The notes below the pieces were generated by a model that saw nothing but the letters and a program-made list of their open reading frames with translations, was not told the DNA's origin and searched no databases. This document shows, piece by piece, positions 6,810-14,672 of a stretch of 64,000 nt of DNA. Numbering within the stretch: the first letter of the stretch is position 1; each line of letters starts with the position of its first letter. The DNA comes from Catellatospora bangladeshensis. Its GTDB lineage: Bacteria > Actinomycetota > Actinomycetes > Mycobacteriales > Micromonosporaceae. Both the position numbers and the translations under genes were made by a program. The stretch lies in contig NZ_BONF01000012.1 in the NCBI RefSeq assembly GCF_016862575.1, positions 124,001-188,000 on the forward strand, given 5' to 3'.

Positions 6810-7964
6810 GTGGTTGACGACGTCCGGGACGACAACGGCCGGCGATCCTCCAACGGGGACCGGCTGACCAGAGCCATCACCGCCCCGGCGCGGGCGATGA
6901 CCAGGCTGGTGTCCGGGCTGGCCGGGGACGACGAGGCGCCCGTGCCGGCGCAGGCCGGGCAGCGCGACGCGATCGTGGACTGCGCCCTCTACCTCGACGG
7001 CGTCCGGCAGCCCGCGGTGGGCGACTACCGGCAGACCCTGGCCGCCGCCCGTCGGCAGCGGGGCTCGTTCGTCTGGCTGGGCCTGCACGCGCCCGACGCG
7101 ACCCAGATGGCGGGCATCGCCGACGCGTTCGGCCTGCACGAGCTGGCCGTGGAGGACGTGGTCAGCGCGGGCCAGCGGCCGAAGCTGGAGCAGTTCGGCG
7201 ACGTGCACTTCCTGGTCGTGCGGACCGCCCGCTACGTGGAGCACAAGGAGCTGACCGAGCACTCCGAGGTGGTCGAGACCGGCCAGATCATGCTGTTCAT
7301 CGGCCCGGACTTCGTGGTCTCCGTCCGGCACGGCACGGCCTGCCGGCTCAAGCCGGTGCGCGAGCACCTGGAGCAGCGCCCGGAGCTGCTCAAGATCGGC
7401 CCCTGGGCGGTGGCGTACGGCGTGCTCGACCACGTGGTCGACCTCTACCTGGAGGCGGCCGAGGGCATCAGCCTGGACGTGGACCTGATCGAGGAGAGCG
7501 TCTTCGCCCGCGACACCACGGGCAGCGGCCGCATGCAGCGCATCTACCAGCTCAAGCGGGAGCTGGTCGAGTTCAAGCGCGCGGTGCTGCCGTTGCAGCG
7601 CCCGCTGCAGCTGCTGATCGGCGACACCCCCGAGGTCACCAAGGAGCTGCGCAAGTACTTCCGCGACGTGCAGGACCACCTGGCCCGCGTCGTGGACCAG
7701 GTCACCTCGTTCGACGACCTGCTGATCTCGATCATGCAGGCACGGCTGGCCCAGGTGACCGTCGACCAGAACAACGACATGCGCAAGGTCGCCGCCTGGG
7801 CGAGTATCGCCGCCGTCTGGACCGCCTTCGCCGGCATCTACGGCATGAACTTCCGCTTCATGCCCGAGCTGGAGTGGCGCTACGGCTACCCCGCGATCCT
7901 GACGGTGATGGTGCTGATCTCGTTCGCCATCTACCGCATCCTCCGCCGCTCCGGCTGGCTATGA
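6810..7964 (+). CDS. corA: CorA family magnesium/cobalt transport protein
   Basis: The 384-residue protein has the CorA layout: a long cytoplasmic N-terminal alpha/beta and coiled-coil domain, then two C-terminal membrane helices (about 322-343 and 360-378) joined by the diagnostic GMN (345-347) in IYGMNFRFMPELEWRYGY. CorA forms homopentameric channels for Mg2+ and sometimes Co2+ in the cytoplasmic membrane. The GTG start has GGAGG 10 bp upstream. The first 45 residues are hydrophilic and poorly conserved. The gene is monocistronic and ends at a shared GGGCACCT hairpin with the convergent neighbour. Confidence 0.95.
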   Translation: MVDDVRDDNGRRSSNGDRLTRAITAPARAMTRLVSGLAGDDEAPVPAQAGQRDAIVDCALYLDGVRQPAVGDYRQTLAAARRQRGSFVWLGLHAPDATQMAGIADAFGLHELAVEDVVSAGQRPKLEQFGDVHFLVVRTARYVEHKELTEHSEVVETGQIMLFIGPDFVVSVRHGTACRLKPVREHLEQRPELLKIGPWAVAYGVLDHVVDLYLEAAEGISLDVDLIEESVFARDTTGSGRMQRIYQLKRELVEFKRAVLPLQRPLQLLIGDTPEVTKELRKYFRDVQDHLARVVDQVTSFDDLLISIMQARLAQVTVDQNNDMRKVAAWASIAAVWTAFAGIYGMNFRFMPELEWRYGYPAILTVMVLISFAIYRILRRSGWL

Positions 7965-7969
7965 AAAGG

Positions 7970-8007
7970 AAGGGCACCTCCGTCGGCGTAGAAGAAGGTG
8001 CCCTTCT
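7970..8007. terminator. GGGCACCT-family hairpin, copy 1
   Basis: An 11-bp perfect stem GAAGGGCACCT / AGGTGCCCTTC with a 16-nt loop lies between convergent corA and the next minus-strand gene. The same stem recurs at 13821 and 57155. It probably terminates transcription in both directions. Confidence 0.75.
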
Positions 8008-8019
8008 CAACCCTCGGCG

Positions 8020-8700
8020 TCACATGCGGCTGTTCTTCGAGCCGGTCGTCGACTCGTACTTCGACAGGTAGCTGTCGGTGGCGTCGTTGGCGGCCTCGGC
8101 CGTCTCGTTGACCCGCGCCTTCATGTTGTCCCGGCCGCTCTTGAGCGACGAGGACGCCGACTGGAGCTTGTCCGCGGTCTTGTCCATGGCCTTGGTGGTG
8201 TGCTGCGTCGCCTTGTCGATCACGTTCTCGGCCTTGCCGCTCACCTTGTCCGTCATGGACCTGGTCTCCGAGCGCATCGACTCCAGCGCCTGGCTCGGGT
8301 CGTACTCCGACCACTGCTGCTGACGGCGGCGCTTCATGACGAGCGCACCGGCGATTCCGACGGCGGCGCCGGCGGCCAGCAGGCCGATCAGCATCCCCGT
8401 GTTGCCACCACGAGACACGTGGGCCCCCTTCTTCTTCTTGGCCGCCTTCGCGTACGCCTTCTGCGAGGACTTCATGGCGTCCGCCGCGCCCTCCCGGTAT
8501 GCCGCGACGAGCGGCGCCAGCGTGGTCATCGTCGAGTCCATGCCGCGAGACGTGGCGCGGCGCATGCGTCCGGTGGTCGGGCCGAAGGAGGCGCCGACCC
8601 CGCCGGCGGCGTGTGTCGCCGCCTGCAGGAAATGCTCCCAGCTCTGCCCCATTTCGTCGCGCATGAGCTCCCCGCGCGTCTTCTGTCTGAATCCGAGCAT
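8020..8700 (-). CDS. Hypothetical membrane protein, YtxH-like
   Basis: The 226-residue protein has a charged N-terminal half, a lysine-rich patch (AKAAKKKKGAH), one glycine/alanine-rich membrane helix (about 101-122, GMLIGLLAAGAAVGIAGALV) and a long C-terminal amphipathic coil rich in Ser, Thr, Lys and Asp. A single helix followed by an apolipoprotein-like coil resembles YtxH-family stress-related proteins, but I see no defining motif. The ATG at 8700 is preceded by GGAAGGGCGGGGGAAG, which fixes the start; upstream codons in frame are spurious. Function is unknown. Confidence 0.7.
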   Translation of the reverse strand: MLGFRQKTRGELMRDEMGQSWEHFLQAATHAAGGVGASFGPTTGRMRRATSRGMDSTMTTLAPLVAAYREGAADAMKSSQKAYAKAAKKKKGAHVSRGGNTGMLIGLLAAGAAVGIAGALVMKRRRQQQWSEYDPSQALESMRSETRSMTDKVSGKAENVIDKATQHTTKAMDKTADKLQSASSSLKSGRDNMKARVNETAEAANDATDSYLSKYESTTGSKNSRM

Positions 8701-8923
8701 CTTCCCCCGCCCTTCCTGGACGGCGCCCCCGCACCGTCCAGCCGTTTCCGCCGGACGCCCCCGCGCCCGTGCGGTGGTATCGCAAGGCGCGCCGTCAGCA
8801 CGAAAGCGCGCCTCGTTCATGTCCCCGAGTGCCATACTGCCTCGCCGGACGCCTTCGCACACCCGGAACGGGCACATGGGAGAATCTGTCGGTAACTGAC
8901 CATCGGATATTCAGGAGTCAGCC

Positions 8924-9451
8924 GTGAAGGCTCAGGCCAATTACGCCGTCCTGCACACCAGCGCCGGTCCCATCCGCCTGGAGCTCTACCCGAACCACGC
9001 CCCGAAGACCGTGCAGAACTTCGTGGAGCTGGCGGAGGGCACCAAGGAGGGTGCGAAAGACCCGCGGACCGGTCAGCCGATCACGGGGCCGTACTACGAC
9101 GGCACCCCGTTCCACCGCGTGATCGACGGCTTCATGATCCAGACCGGTGACCCGACCGGCACCGGCCGGGGCGGCCCCGGTTACACCTTCGACGACGAGT
9201 TCCACCCGGAGCTCAGCTTCAACGCGCCGTACCTGCTGGCCATGGCCAACGCCGGCCCGAAGACCAACGGCTCGCAGTTCTTCATCACCACCGCGGCGAC
9301 GAGCTGGCTGAACTTCAAGCACACGATCTTCGGCAAGGTCGCCGACGCGGACTCGCAGAAGGTCGTGGACGCCATCTCCAGCACGCCGGTCGACGCCGCC
9401 GACCGCCCGCGGGACGCGATCGTCATCGAGCGAATCGAGATTGAGCGCTAG
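8924..9451 (+). CDS. Cyclophilin-type peptidyl-prolyl cis-trans isomerase
   Basis: The 175-residue protein is a full cyclophilin domain without signal peptide, so it is cytoplasmic. Catalytic and substrate-binding motifs are clear: FHRVIDGFMIQTGDPTGTG with the active arginine, LAMANAGPKTNGSQFFIT, and LNFKHTIFGKV in place of the eukaryotic W-L-D-x-x-H-x-x-F-G-x-V. It speeds proline isomerisation in folding proteins. The GTG start has CAGGAG 6 bp upstream. The stop overlaps or nearly touches the rhomboid gene, so the two are probably cotranscribed, a common pairing in Actinobacteria. Confidence 0.95.
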   Translation: MKAQANYAVLHTSAGPIRLELYPNHAPKTVQNFVELAEGTKEGAKDPRTGQPITGPYYDGTPFHRVIDGFMIQTGDPTGTGRGGPGYTFDDEFHPELSFNAPYLLAMANAGPKTNGSQFFITTAATSWLNFKHTIFGKVADADSQKVVDAISSTPVDAADRPRDAIVIERIEIER

Positions 9452-9461
9452 TCTCGCACCC

Positions 9462-10391
9462 ATGACGTCTCCCGCACCCCTGGGTGGCCAGCCGCCCGTT
9501 CCGACGTGTTACCGCCACCCGGGTCGGGAGACCTATCTCAGTTGTACGCGGTGCTCGCGGCCGATCTGCCCGGATTGCATGATCTCGGCGTCGGTCGGGC
9601 ACCAGTGCCCCGAGTGCGTGGCGGAGGGCCGGCGCACCCAGCGTCCGGCCCTCACCCACTTCGGCGGCTCCCAGGTGGGCATGCACGGGTACGTCACCAA
9701 GGCCCTGATCGGGATCAACGTGGCGGTGTTCCTGCTCGGCCTGGTGCTGGCGGGTGCCGCGGCGGGCTTCGACGGCGGCCTGTTCACCGGCGCCACGAAG
9801 ATCCAGTTCCTGGGCGGCGTGATCGGCCCGGACTTCTGCGGGCTGGGCAACCCGGACACCGGGATGTGCTACGAGGCGTACACCGGCATCGACAACGGTG
9901 CCTACTACCGCCTGTTCACCGCCATGTTCATCCACTACGGGATCATCCACCTGGCGCTGAACATGTGGGCGCTGTGGGTGCTGGGGCGCTCGCTGGAGGC
10001 GGCGCTCGGCCCGATCCGGTTCGGCGCGCTCTACCTGATCTGCGGCCTGGGCGGCAACGTCGCGTGCTACGTGCTCAGCCCCGGCGCGCTGTCGGCCGGC
10101 GCGTCGACGGCGGTCTACGGCCTGTTCGCGGCGTACTTCTTCGTGCTGCGGCGGCTGGGCCGGGACGCCATGTCGGTGGTCCCGATCATCGTGATCAACG
10201 TGATCCTGAGCTTCTCCATCCCGGGCATCTCGTGGCAGGGGCACCTCGGCGGCCTGGTCACCGGGGCGATCTGCGGCTTCGGCCTGGCGTACGCGCCACG
10301 CCAGAACCGCACCGTGGTGCAGGCCGGAGTGCTCGGCGGCATGCTGACCGTGCTGCTGCTGGCGACGTTCGCGCTGAGCTTCACGCGCTGA
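9462..10391 (+). CDS. Rhomboid family intramembrane serine protease with N-terminal B-box-like zinc finger
   Basis: The protein is 309 residues from the ATG. Residues 16-52 hold a Cys/His cluster (C16, H19, C28, C31, C36, C39, H47, C49, C52) resembling a B-box zinc finger, often fused to actinobacterial rhomboids. The membrane part has the rhomboid helices: H158 and H163-x3-N167 in IHYGIIHLALNMWALW, the nucleophile S215 in GASTAVYG, and the base H261 in GHLGGLVTG. The enzyme cuts transmembrane substrates within the bilayer. A TTG at 9441, overlapping the cyclophilin stop, is an alternative start. Physiological substrates are unknown. Confidence 0.9.
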   Translation: MTSPAPLGGQPPVPTCYRHPGRETYLSCTRCSRPICPDCMISASVGHQCPECVAEGRRTQRPALTHFGGSQVGMHGYVTKALIGINVAVFLLGLVLAGAAAGFDGGLFTGATKIQFLGGVIGPDFCGLGNPDTGMCYEAYTGIDNGAYYRLFTAMFIHYGIIHLALNMWALWVLGRSLEAALGPIRFGALYLICGLGGNVACYVLSPGALSAGASTAVYGLFAAYFFVLRRLGRDAMSVVPIIVINVILSFSIPGISWQGHLGGLVTGAICGFGLAYAPRQNRTVVQAGVLGGMLTVLLLATFALSFTR

Positions 10392-10437
10392 CGCTGGTTA
10401 CGTCGAGATATGTCAATAATGGATCGCATGAGTGACT

Positions 10438-10457
10438 CGCGTGACGTTGGTCACGCG
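10438..10457. promoter_or_regulatory. 8-bp inverted repeat upstream of a hypothetical gene
   Basis: CGCGTGAC-GTTG-GTCACGCG lies 17 bp before the start at 10475 and 46 bp after the rhomboid stop. It could be an operator or a short terminator stem; no U-tract follows. Confidence 0.4.
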
Positions 10458-10474
10458 CGCTCGTTGCTCCTTAC

Positions 10475-10969
10475 ATGGACGTCTTCTCGCGTACGTTCCT
10501 CCCCGCCACCGGCGAGGCCGGGATCCCCATGGCCACGGTCAGCCGGCACATGCCGATCTTCCGCCGCTGCGTCGAGGCCGGTGACGCCACCGTCCTCGTC
10601 GCGCGCGCGCTGCGCCCCGAGCGCCCGCTCGGCCGTGAGTTCCTGCTGCTGCTGACCTACCGCCGCCTGGTGATCACCCAGGAGAGCCGCATCCTGCGCC
10701 GGCTGCGGCTGCACCTCAACACCGACCTGCGCCACCTGGCGAACGTCACCTGGCACCCCGACCCGCGCCTGTCCGCGATCGAGTTCGCCGCGACCGCCGT
10801 CGACGGCATCCGCGAGCGCTTCTGGATCCACGCCGGCCACCCCAAGCAGGTCTGGCACCTGGACGCCCTCTTCAGCCACGTCTTCAAACCGAAGCTCGTA
10901 GCCCAGCGCACCGCCGGCCTGAACCCCACCCCCTACACCTCCTTCGCCGACCACCTCGTCGGCGCCTGA
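10475..10969 (+). CDS. Conserved hypothetical protein
   Basis: The 164-residue soluble protein has no signal peptide or membrane helix. It shows a beta-rich pattern (EFLLLLTYRRLVITQES, AIEFAATAV, RFWIHAG) reminiscent of PH-like or bacterial PH domains, but no motif allows naming. The ATG at 10475 has no good Shine-Dalgarno site, so the transcript may be leaderless or translation may begin at the later Met in GIPMATVSRHM. It is flanked by the rhomboid gene and a palindromic repeat, with no operon partner. Confidence 0.6.
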   Translation: MDVFSRTFLPATGEAGIPMATVSRHMPIFRRCVEAGDATVLVARALRPERPLGREFLLLLTYRRLVITQESRILRRLRLHLNTDLRHLANVTWHPDPRLSAIEFAATAVDGIRERFWIHAGHPKQVWHLDALFSHVFKPKLVAQRTAGLNPTPYTSFADHLVGA

Positions 10970-11005
10970 CCCACCCCACTCCCCGGGGTGCTGCAAGATC
11001 GCGAC

Positions 11006-11072
11006 GATCTTGCGTGAACTGTTAGGGATATGACCGCTTTGTGCGTGTCGCACCCACAGTCCGCGCAAGATC
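11006..11072. repeat. About 67-bp GATC-bounded palindromic element, copy A
   Basis: The element opens CGACGATCTTGCG and closes CGCAAGATCGTCG, with ACTGT/ACAGT forming an inner pair of arms. An extra GCAAGATCG-CGA-CGATCTTGC palindrome sits at its left end. A divergent copy in reverse orientation lies at 31953-32020. It is intergenic, between a hypothetical gene and the response regulator. Confidence 0.75.
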
Positions 11073-11121
11073 GTCGCACTTTTGGGGGCTGGGGCTTACG
11101 TGGCTCGTACATGAGGCCGAG

Positions 11122-11814
11122 ATGATGGGCGGCGTGGGTGAGAAGGGGCTGGTGCTCGTCGTGGAGGACGAGCGGCCTATCGCTGATCTGATCCGGCTTT
11201 ATCTGCAGCGTGAGGGGTATGGGGTCCAGGTCGAGAGTGACGGGGCGGCGGGGCTGGCGGCGGCGCGGCGGGTGCGGCCGGTCGCGTGTGTGCTGGACAT
11301 CGCGCTGCCGTCGATGGACGGGACCGAGATCTGCCGGCGGCTGCGGGCCGAGGACGTGTGGGTGCCGATCATCTTTCTCACCGCGCGGGACGACGAGGTG
11401 GACCGGATCGTCGGGCTGGAGCTGGGGGCCGACGACTACCTGACCAAGCCGTTCAGTCCGCGGGAGCTGGTGGCGCGGCTGAAGGCGGTGCTGCGGCGGG
11501 CGGGCGGGACGCCGGAGCCGGATCGCACGCGCAGCGTGGGGGCGGTGCGGCTGGACCCGGCGCGGCGCGAGGTCACCGTCGGCGGGGCGGCCGTGCAGCT
11601 GACCAGCACCGAGTTCGACCTGCTGGCGCACCTGATGAGCCGGCCGGGGCGGGTCTACACCCGCGACGAGCTGCTCAGCACCGTCTGGGGGTACGCCGCG
11701 CACGGCGGCACGCGGACCGTGGACGTGCACGTGGCGCAGGTCCGGGCCAAGCTCGGCGACGCCGCGGGCATCGTGCGCACGGTCCGGGGCGTGGGGTACA
11801 CCGCCGATGCCTGA
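11122..11814 (+). CDS. OmpR/PhoB-family response regulator
   Basis: The protein is about 230 residues. The receiver domain (10-125) has the acidic pair E15-D16, phosphoacceptor D59 in CVLDIALPSMDG, the switch T88 and K109 in YLTKPF. A winged-helix DNA-binding domain follows (about 132-228), with TSTEFDLLAHL, RDELLSTVWG and the end VRTVRGVGYTA typical of OmpR/PhoB proteins. Two adjacent ATGs (11122, 11125) and a GTG (11134) could start it. The gene overlaps the histidine kinase gene by 8 bp, so they form a coupled two-component system. The signal is unknown. Confidence 0.92.
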   Translation: MMGGVGEKGLVLVVEDERPIADLIRLYLQREGYGVQVESDGAAGLAAARRVRPVACVLDIALPSMDGTEICRRLRAEDVWVPIIFLTARDDEVDRIVGLELGADDYLTKPFSPRELVARLKAVLRRAGGTPEPDRTRSVGAVRLDPARREVTVGGAAVQLTSTEFDLLAHLMSRPGRVYTRDELLSTVWGYAAHGGTRTVDVHVAQVRAKLGDAAGIVRTVRGVGYTADA

Positions 11815-13222
11815 CCGCCGTGCCGATCTGACCGTGCCGATCCGGGTGCTGGCGGCGCCGCCCCGGCCCACGCGCAGCACCACCACCTTGACCACCCGCG
11901 CCGTGCTGGCCGGGGTGATCGTCGCGCTGATCTCGGTGCTGGTGACCGCGCTGGTCGCGGTGCCGCTGGCCGCCCGCGCCGCCGAGCAGGCCGCCCGCGA
12001 GGGCCTGGCTGCACAGACCGAGGTGGTGGCGCAGGTGCTGCGCACCCGCCGGGCCGCGGCCGCCGACGCCCGCCTGATGGACCAACTCCGCAAGATCGAT
12101 GACGGCGCGGACGCGTACCTGATCACCGCTGGGCAGCCGGACCGGCCGGGGCTGCCCGACCGGCTGGTCGCCCGGATCGCGGGCGGGGAGGCGGTCAGCG
12201 AGCGCCTCGCCATGGTCGGCGGCCGCCTCTCCATGGTCGAGGGACGGGTGCTCGGCAACGGCGACGGCGTCGTGCTCGCGCGGCCCGCCGCCACCGGCAT
12301 CACCCGCCAGGTGCTGCGCAACCTGTGGCTGCCGCTGCTCGCCGGGCTCGGCGCGGGCGTGCTGGCCGGAGTCCTGCTCGGCCGCCGCCTGGCCCGCCCC
12401 ATCCGCAACGCGGCGACGGCCGCGGCCCGGCTCAGCTCCGGCGACCGTACGGTCCGGCTGGCCGCCGAGCCGCCCGAGGAGGTGGAGCGCCTCGCCCAGT
12501 CGATCAACGAGCTGGCCGAGGCGCTGGCCGTCAGCGAGGGCCGCCAGCGCGAGTTCCTGCTCTCCATCTCCCACGAGCTGCGCACCCCGCTGACCACCAT
12601 CCGGGGGTACGCCGAGGCGCTGTCCGACGGCGTGGTCGGCGCCGACGCCGCGCAGGACGTCGGGCAGACCGTGCTCGCCGAGGCCGAACGGCTGGACCGG
12701 CTCGTCGCCGACCTGCTGTCACTGGCCCGGCTGGACGCCGCCGACTTCGCCATCCAGCCCGCCGACGTCGAGCTGGTCTCGCTGGTACGCGCCGCCGAAC
12801 GCGCGTTCGCGCCCCGCGCCGAGCGCGCCGGGGTCGGCCTGCGCGCCGAGGTGCCCGCGCACGAGGTGTGGACCCACACCGACCCGGTCCGGCTGCGCCA
12901 GATCGTGGACGGCCTGGTCGAGAACGCGCTGCGGGTGCTGCCCGCGGGCTGCCCGCTCGTGCTCGCCGTACACCCGCTGCCCGACCGCACCGGGGTCGAG
13001 GTGCGCGACGGCGGCCCCGGGCTCACCGACGACGACCTCGCCGTCGCATTCCAGCGCGGCGCGCTGCACCAGCGCTACCAGGGCATCCGGCAGACCGGCA
13101 GCGGCCTGGGCCTGGCGCTCGCGGCCAGGCTGGCCCGCCGCCTCGGCGGCACCATCGAGGCCGGTCACGCGCCCGAGGGCGGCGCCCGGTTCACGGTTTA
13201 CCTGCCCCGTACATCGGCCTGA
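11807..13222 (+). CDS. Sensor histidine kinase (HAMP, HisKA, HATPase)
   Basis: The 471-residue membrane kinase has TM1 (about 32-54), an extracytoplasmic loop of about 115 residues, TM2 (173-192), a HAMP linker (193-245), the H box ISHELRTPLTTIRGYAEAL with phosphorylated H256, and a catalytic domain with N box LVENALRV, G1 DGGPGL and G2 TGSGLGLALA. It should phosphorylate the upstream-encoded response regulator. The sensor loop is Ala/Arg/Gly-rich with no known fold. The lipoprotein gene follows 34 bp later and may belong to the same unit. Confidence 0.92.
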   Translation: MPDRRADLTVPIRVLAAPPRPTRSTTTLTTRAVLAGVIVALISVLVTALVAVPLAARAAEQAAREGLAAQTEVVAQVLRTRRAAAADARLMDQLRKIDDGADAYLITAGQPDRPGLPDRLVARIAGGEAVSERLAMVGGRLSMVEGRVLGNGDGVVLARPAATGITRQVLRNLWLPLLAGLGAGVLAGVLLGRRLARPIRNAATAAARLSSGDRTVRLAAEPPEEVERLAQSINELAEALAVSEGRQREFLLSISHELRTPLTTIRGYAEALSDGVVGADAAQDVGQTVLAEAERLDRLVADLLSLARLDAADFAIQPADVELVSLVRAAERAFAPRAERAGVGLRAEVPAHEVWTHTDPVRLRQIVDGLVENALRVLPAGCPLVLAVHPLPDRTGVEVRDGGPGLTDDDLAVAFQRGALHQRYQGIRQTGSGLGLALAARLARRLGGTIEAGHAPEGGARFTVYLPRTSA

Positions 13223-13256
13223 CCGCGCGCTGCCCGCGCCCGGTCAGCCTGTCCTC

Positions 13257-13814
13257 ATGAAGAGACTGAGCCTCACCGTCGCCCTCGGCCTGGCCGCGCT
13301 GCTCGGCCTGACCGCCTGCGGCCCCACGGACGTGCCCGGGGTCGCCACCGAACTGGTCGCCTCGGTCGAGGCGGAGGCGCTCGCCGCGATGGGCGTCGAG
13401 CCCGCGGACCTGGTGCCCGCCGAGACCACGCTGGCCCTCACCGCCTCACCGTCCCCGGAGAAGGGCGAGCCCGGCGAGGAGGGGCTGCGCAACTGGCGCA
13501 AGCGGCACGCGCTGCGGGTGGCCCTGCGCCGCGGCACCCTGCACGGCGAGGCCGTCGTCGAGACGAAGCAGGGCCCGGTCACCGTGCTGGTGCAGCGCGG
13601 CACGGTCACCGCGATCGACGGCGACTCGATCACCGTGAAGTCCGCCGACGGCTTCACCCTGACCTGGAAGTACGCCGAGAAGCTGCGGGTCGTCGAGAAG
13701 CGCGCCACCATCCAGCCCACCGAGCTGAAGCCCGGCGCGACCGTGGCCCTGGCCGGCCCGAAGCAGGGCGACACCCCCACCGCCCGGCTGATCGTGATCC
13801 CCCTCACGAAGTAG
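13257..13814 (+). CDS. Putative lipoprotein with DUF5666-like domain
   Basis: The 185-residue protein has a lipoprotein signal peptide with lipobox LTAC (Cys21), an acidic/proline linker, and a C-terminal beta-rich domain: VLVQRGTVTAIDGDSITVKS, LTWKYAEKLRVV, LKPGATVALAGPK. Its repeating pattern resembles DUF5666-type OB-like domains. It is probably anchored on the outer face of the membrane. It follows the two-component genes closely and could be an accessory or target of that system. It ends at a GGGCACCTT hairpin. Function is unknown. Confidence 0.75.
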   Translation: MKRLSLTVALGLAALLGLTACGPTDVPGVATELVASVEAEALAAMGVEPADLVPAETTLALTASPSPEKGEPGEEGLRNWRKRHALRVALRRGTLHGEAVVETKQGPVTVLVQRGTVTAIDGDSITVKSADGFTLTWKYAEKLRVVEKRATIQPTELKPGATVALAGPKQGDTPTARLIVIPLTK

Positions 13815-13820
13815 CCGGGC

Positions 13821-13869
13821 AAGGAAGGGCACCTTCTTAACGAATATGGTTAATAAGGTGCCCTTCCTT
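13821..13869. terminator. GGGCACCTT-family hairpin, copy 2
   Basis: A perfect 15-bp stem AAGGAAGGGCACCTT / AAGGTGCCCTTCCTT closes a 19-nt loop and runs into TTTCT on the plus strand, 6 bp after the lipoprotein stop. It is a strong intrinsic terminator and a member of the dispersed repeat family. Confidence 0.85.
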
Positions 13870-13964
13870 TCTGTCAAGAGGGGCTGACCTCGCCGAATGT
13901 GCATGCCCCCTCCACAGCGGCTAGACTCAGCGGGTTCCAGCCAGCTCCAGCAGCGGAGAGCCCC

Positions 13965-14672
13965 GTGAAGCTATCGATTCTCATGCCGGTCTACAACGAA
14001 GAGGCCCGGCTTGGTGAAGCGCTCAAGCAGGCGCTGGCGGTCGACTACCCGTGCGAGACCGAGCTGGTCGTGGTCAACGACGGCAGCTCCGACGGCACCG
14101 CCGACATCCTGAACAGCTGCGACGACCCCCGGCTGCAGGCGTTCCACCACGCCAAGAACGCCGGCAAGGGCGCGGCCATCCGCACCGCCGTGGAGTCCGC
14201 GACCGGTGACTACATGGTCATCCTGGACGCCGACCTGGAGTACGACCCCAAGGACATCCCGAAGCTGCTGGAGCCCGTGCTCGACGGCCGAGCCAAGGTC
14301 GTCTACGGAAACCGCAGCTTCGGCGGCCACGCGGCGTTCTCGTTCTGGTACGTGATGGGCAACAAGGGCGTCACCCTGTTCGCCAACATCATGTTCAACT
14401 CGTACATCGGCGACCTGGAGACCTGCTTCAAGCTGATGCCGCTGGAGCTCTACCGCTCGCTGAACATCAAGTCCAAGGGCTTCGGCATGGAGGCCGAGGC
14501 CACCGGCAAGCTGCTGCGCCGCAAGATCCGGCCGTACGAGGTGCCGATCAGCTACACCGCGCGCACCCGCGAAGAGGGCAAGAAGATCACCGCGATGGAC
14601 GGGATCGAGGCGCTGCTCATCCTCACCCGCGAGCGCTTCCGCCCCGTGCCGAAGCAGCGCACCGGCGCCTAA
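13965..14672 (+). CDS. Family 2 glycosyltransferase (DPM/PGL type)
   Basis: The 235-residue GT-A enzyme has the GT2 start KLSILMPVYNEE, NDGSSDGT, and the DxD motif in ILDADLEYDP. It continues YGNRSFGG and a C-terminal part without the long membrane region of true dolichol-phosphate mannosyltransferases. Proteins of this type transfer a sugar or glucose unit to a lipid or polymer from an NDP donor. I chose the GTG at 13965, with CGGAGAG just upstream, over an earlier frame extension. Its stop overlaps the stop of the convergent oxidoreductase by 4 bp. The acceptor is unknown. Confidence 0.85.
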   Translation: MKLSILMPVYNEEARLGEALKQALAVDYPCETELVVVNDGSSDGTADILNSCDDPRLQAFHHAKNAGKGAAIRTAVESATGDYMVILDADLEYDPKDIPKLLEPVLDGRAKVVYGNRSFGGHAAFSFWYVMGNKGVTLFANIMFNSYIGDLETCFKLMPLELYRSLNIKSKGFGMEAEATGKLLRRKIRPYEVPISYTARTREEGKKITAMDGIEALLILTRERFRPVPKQRTGA

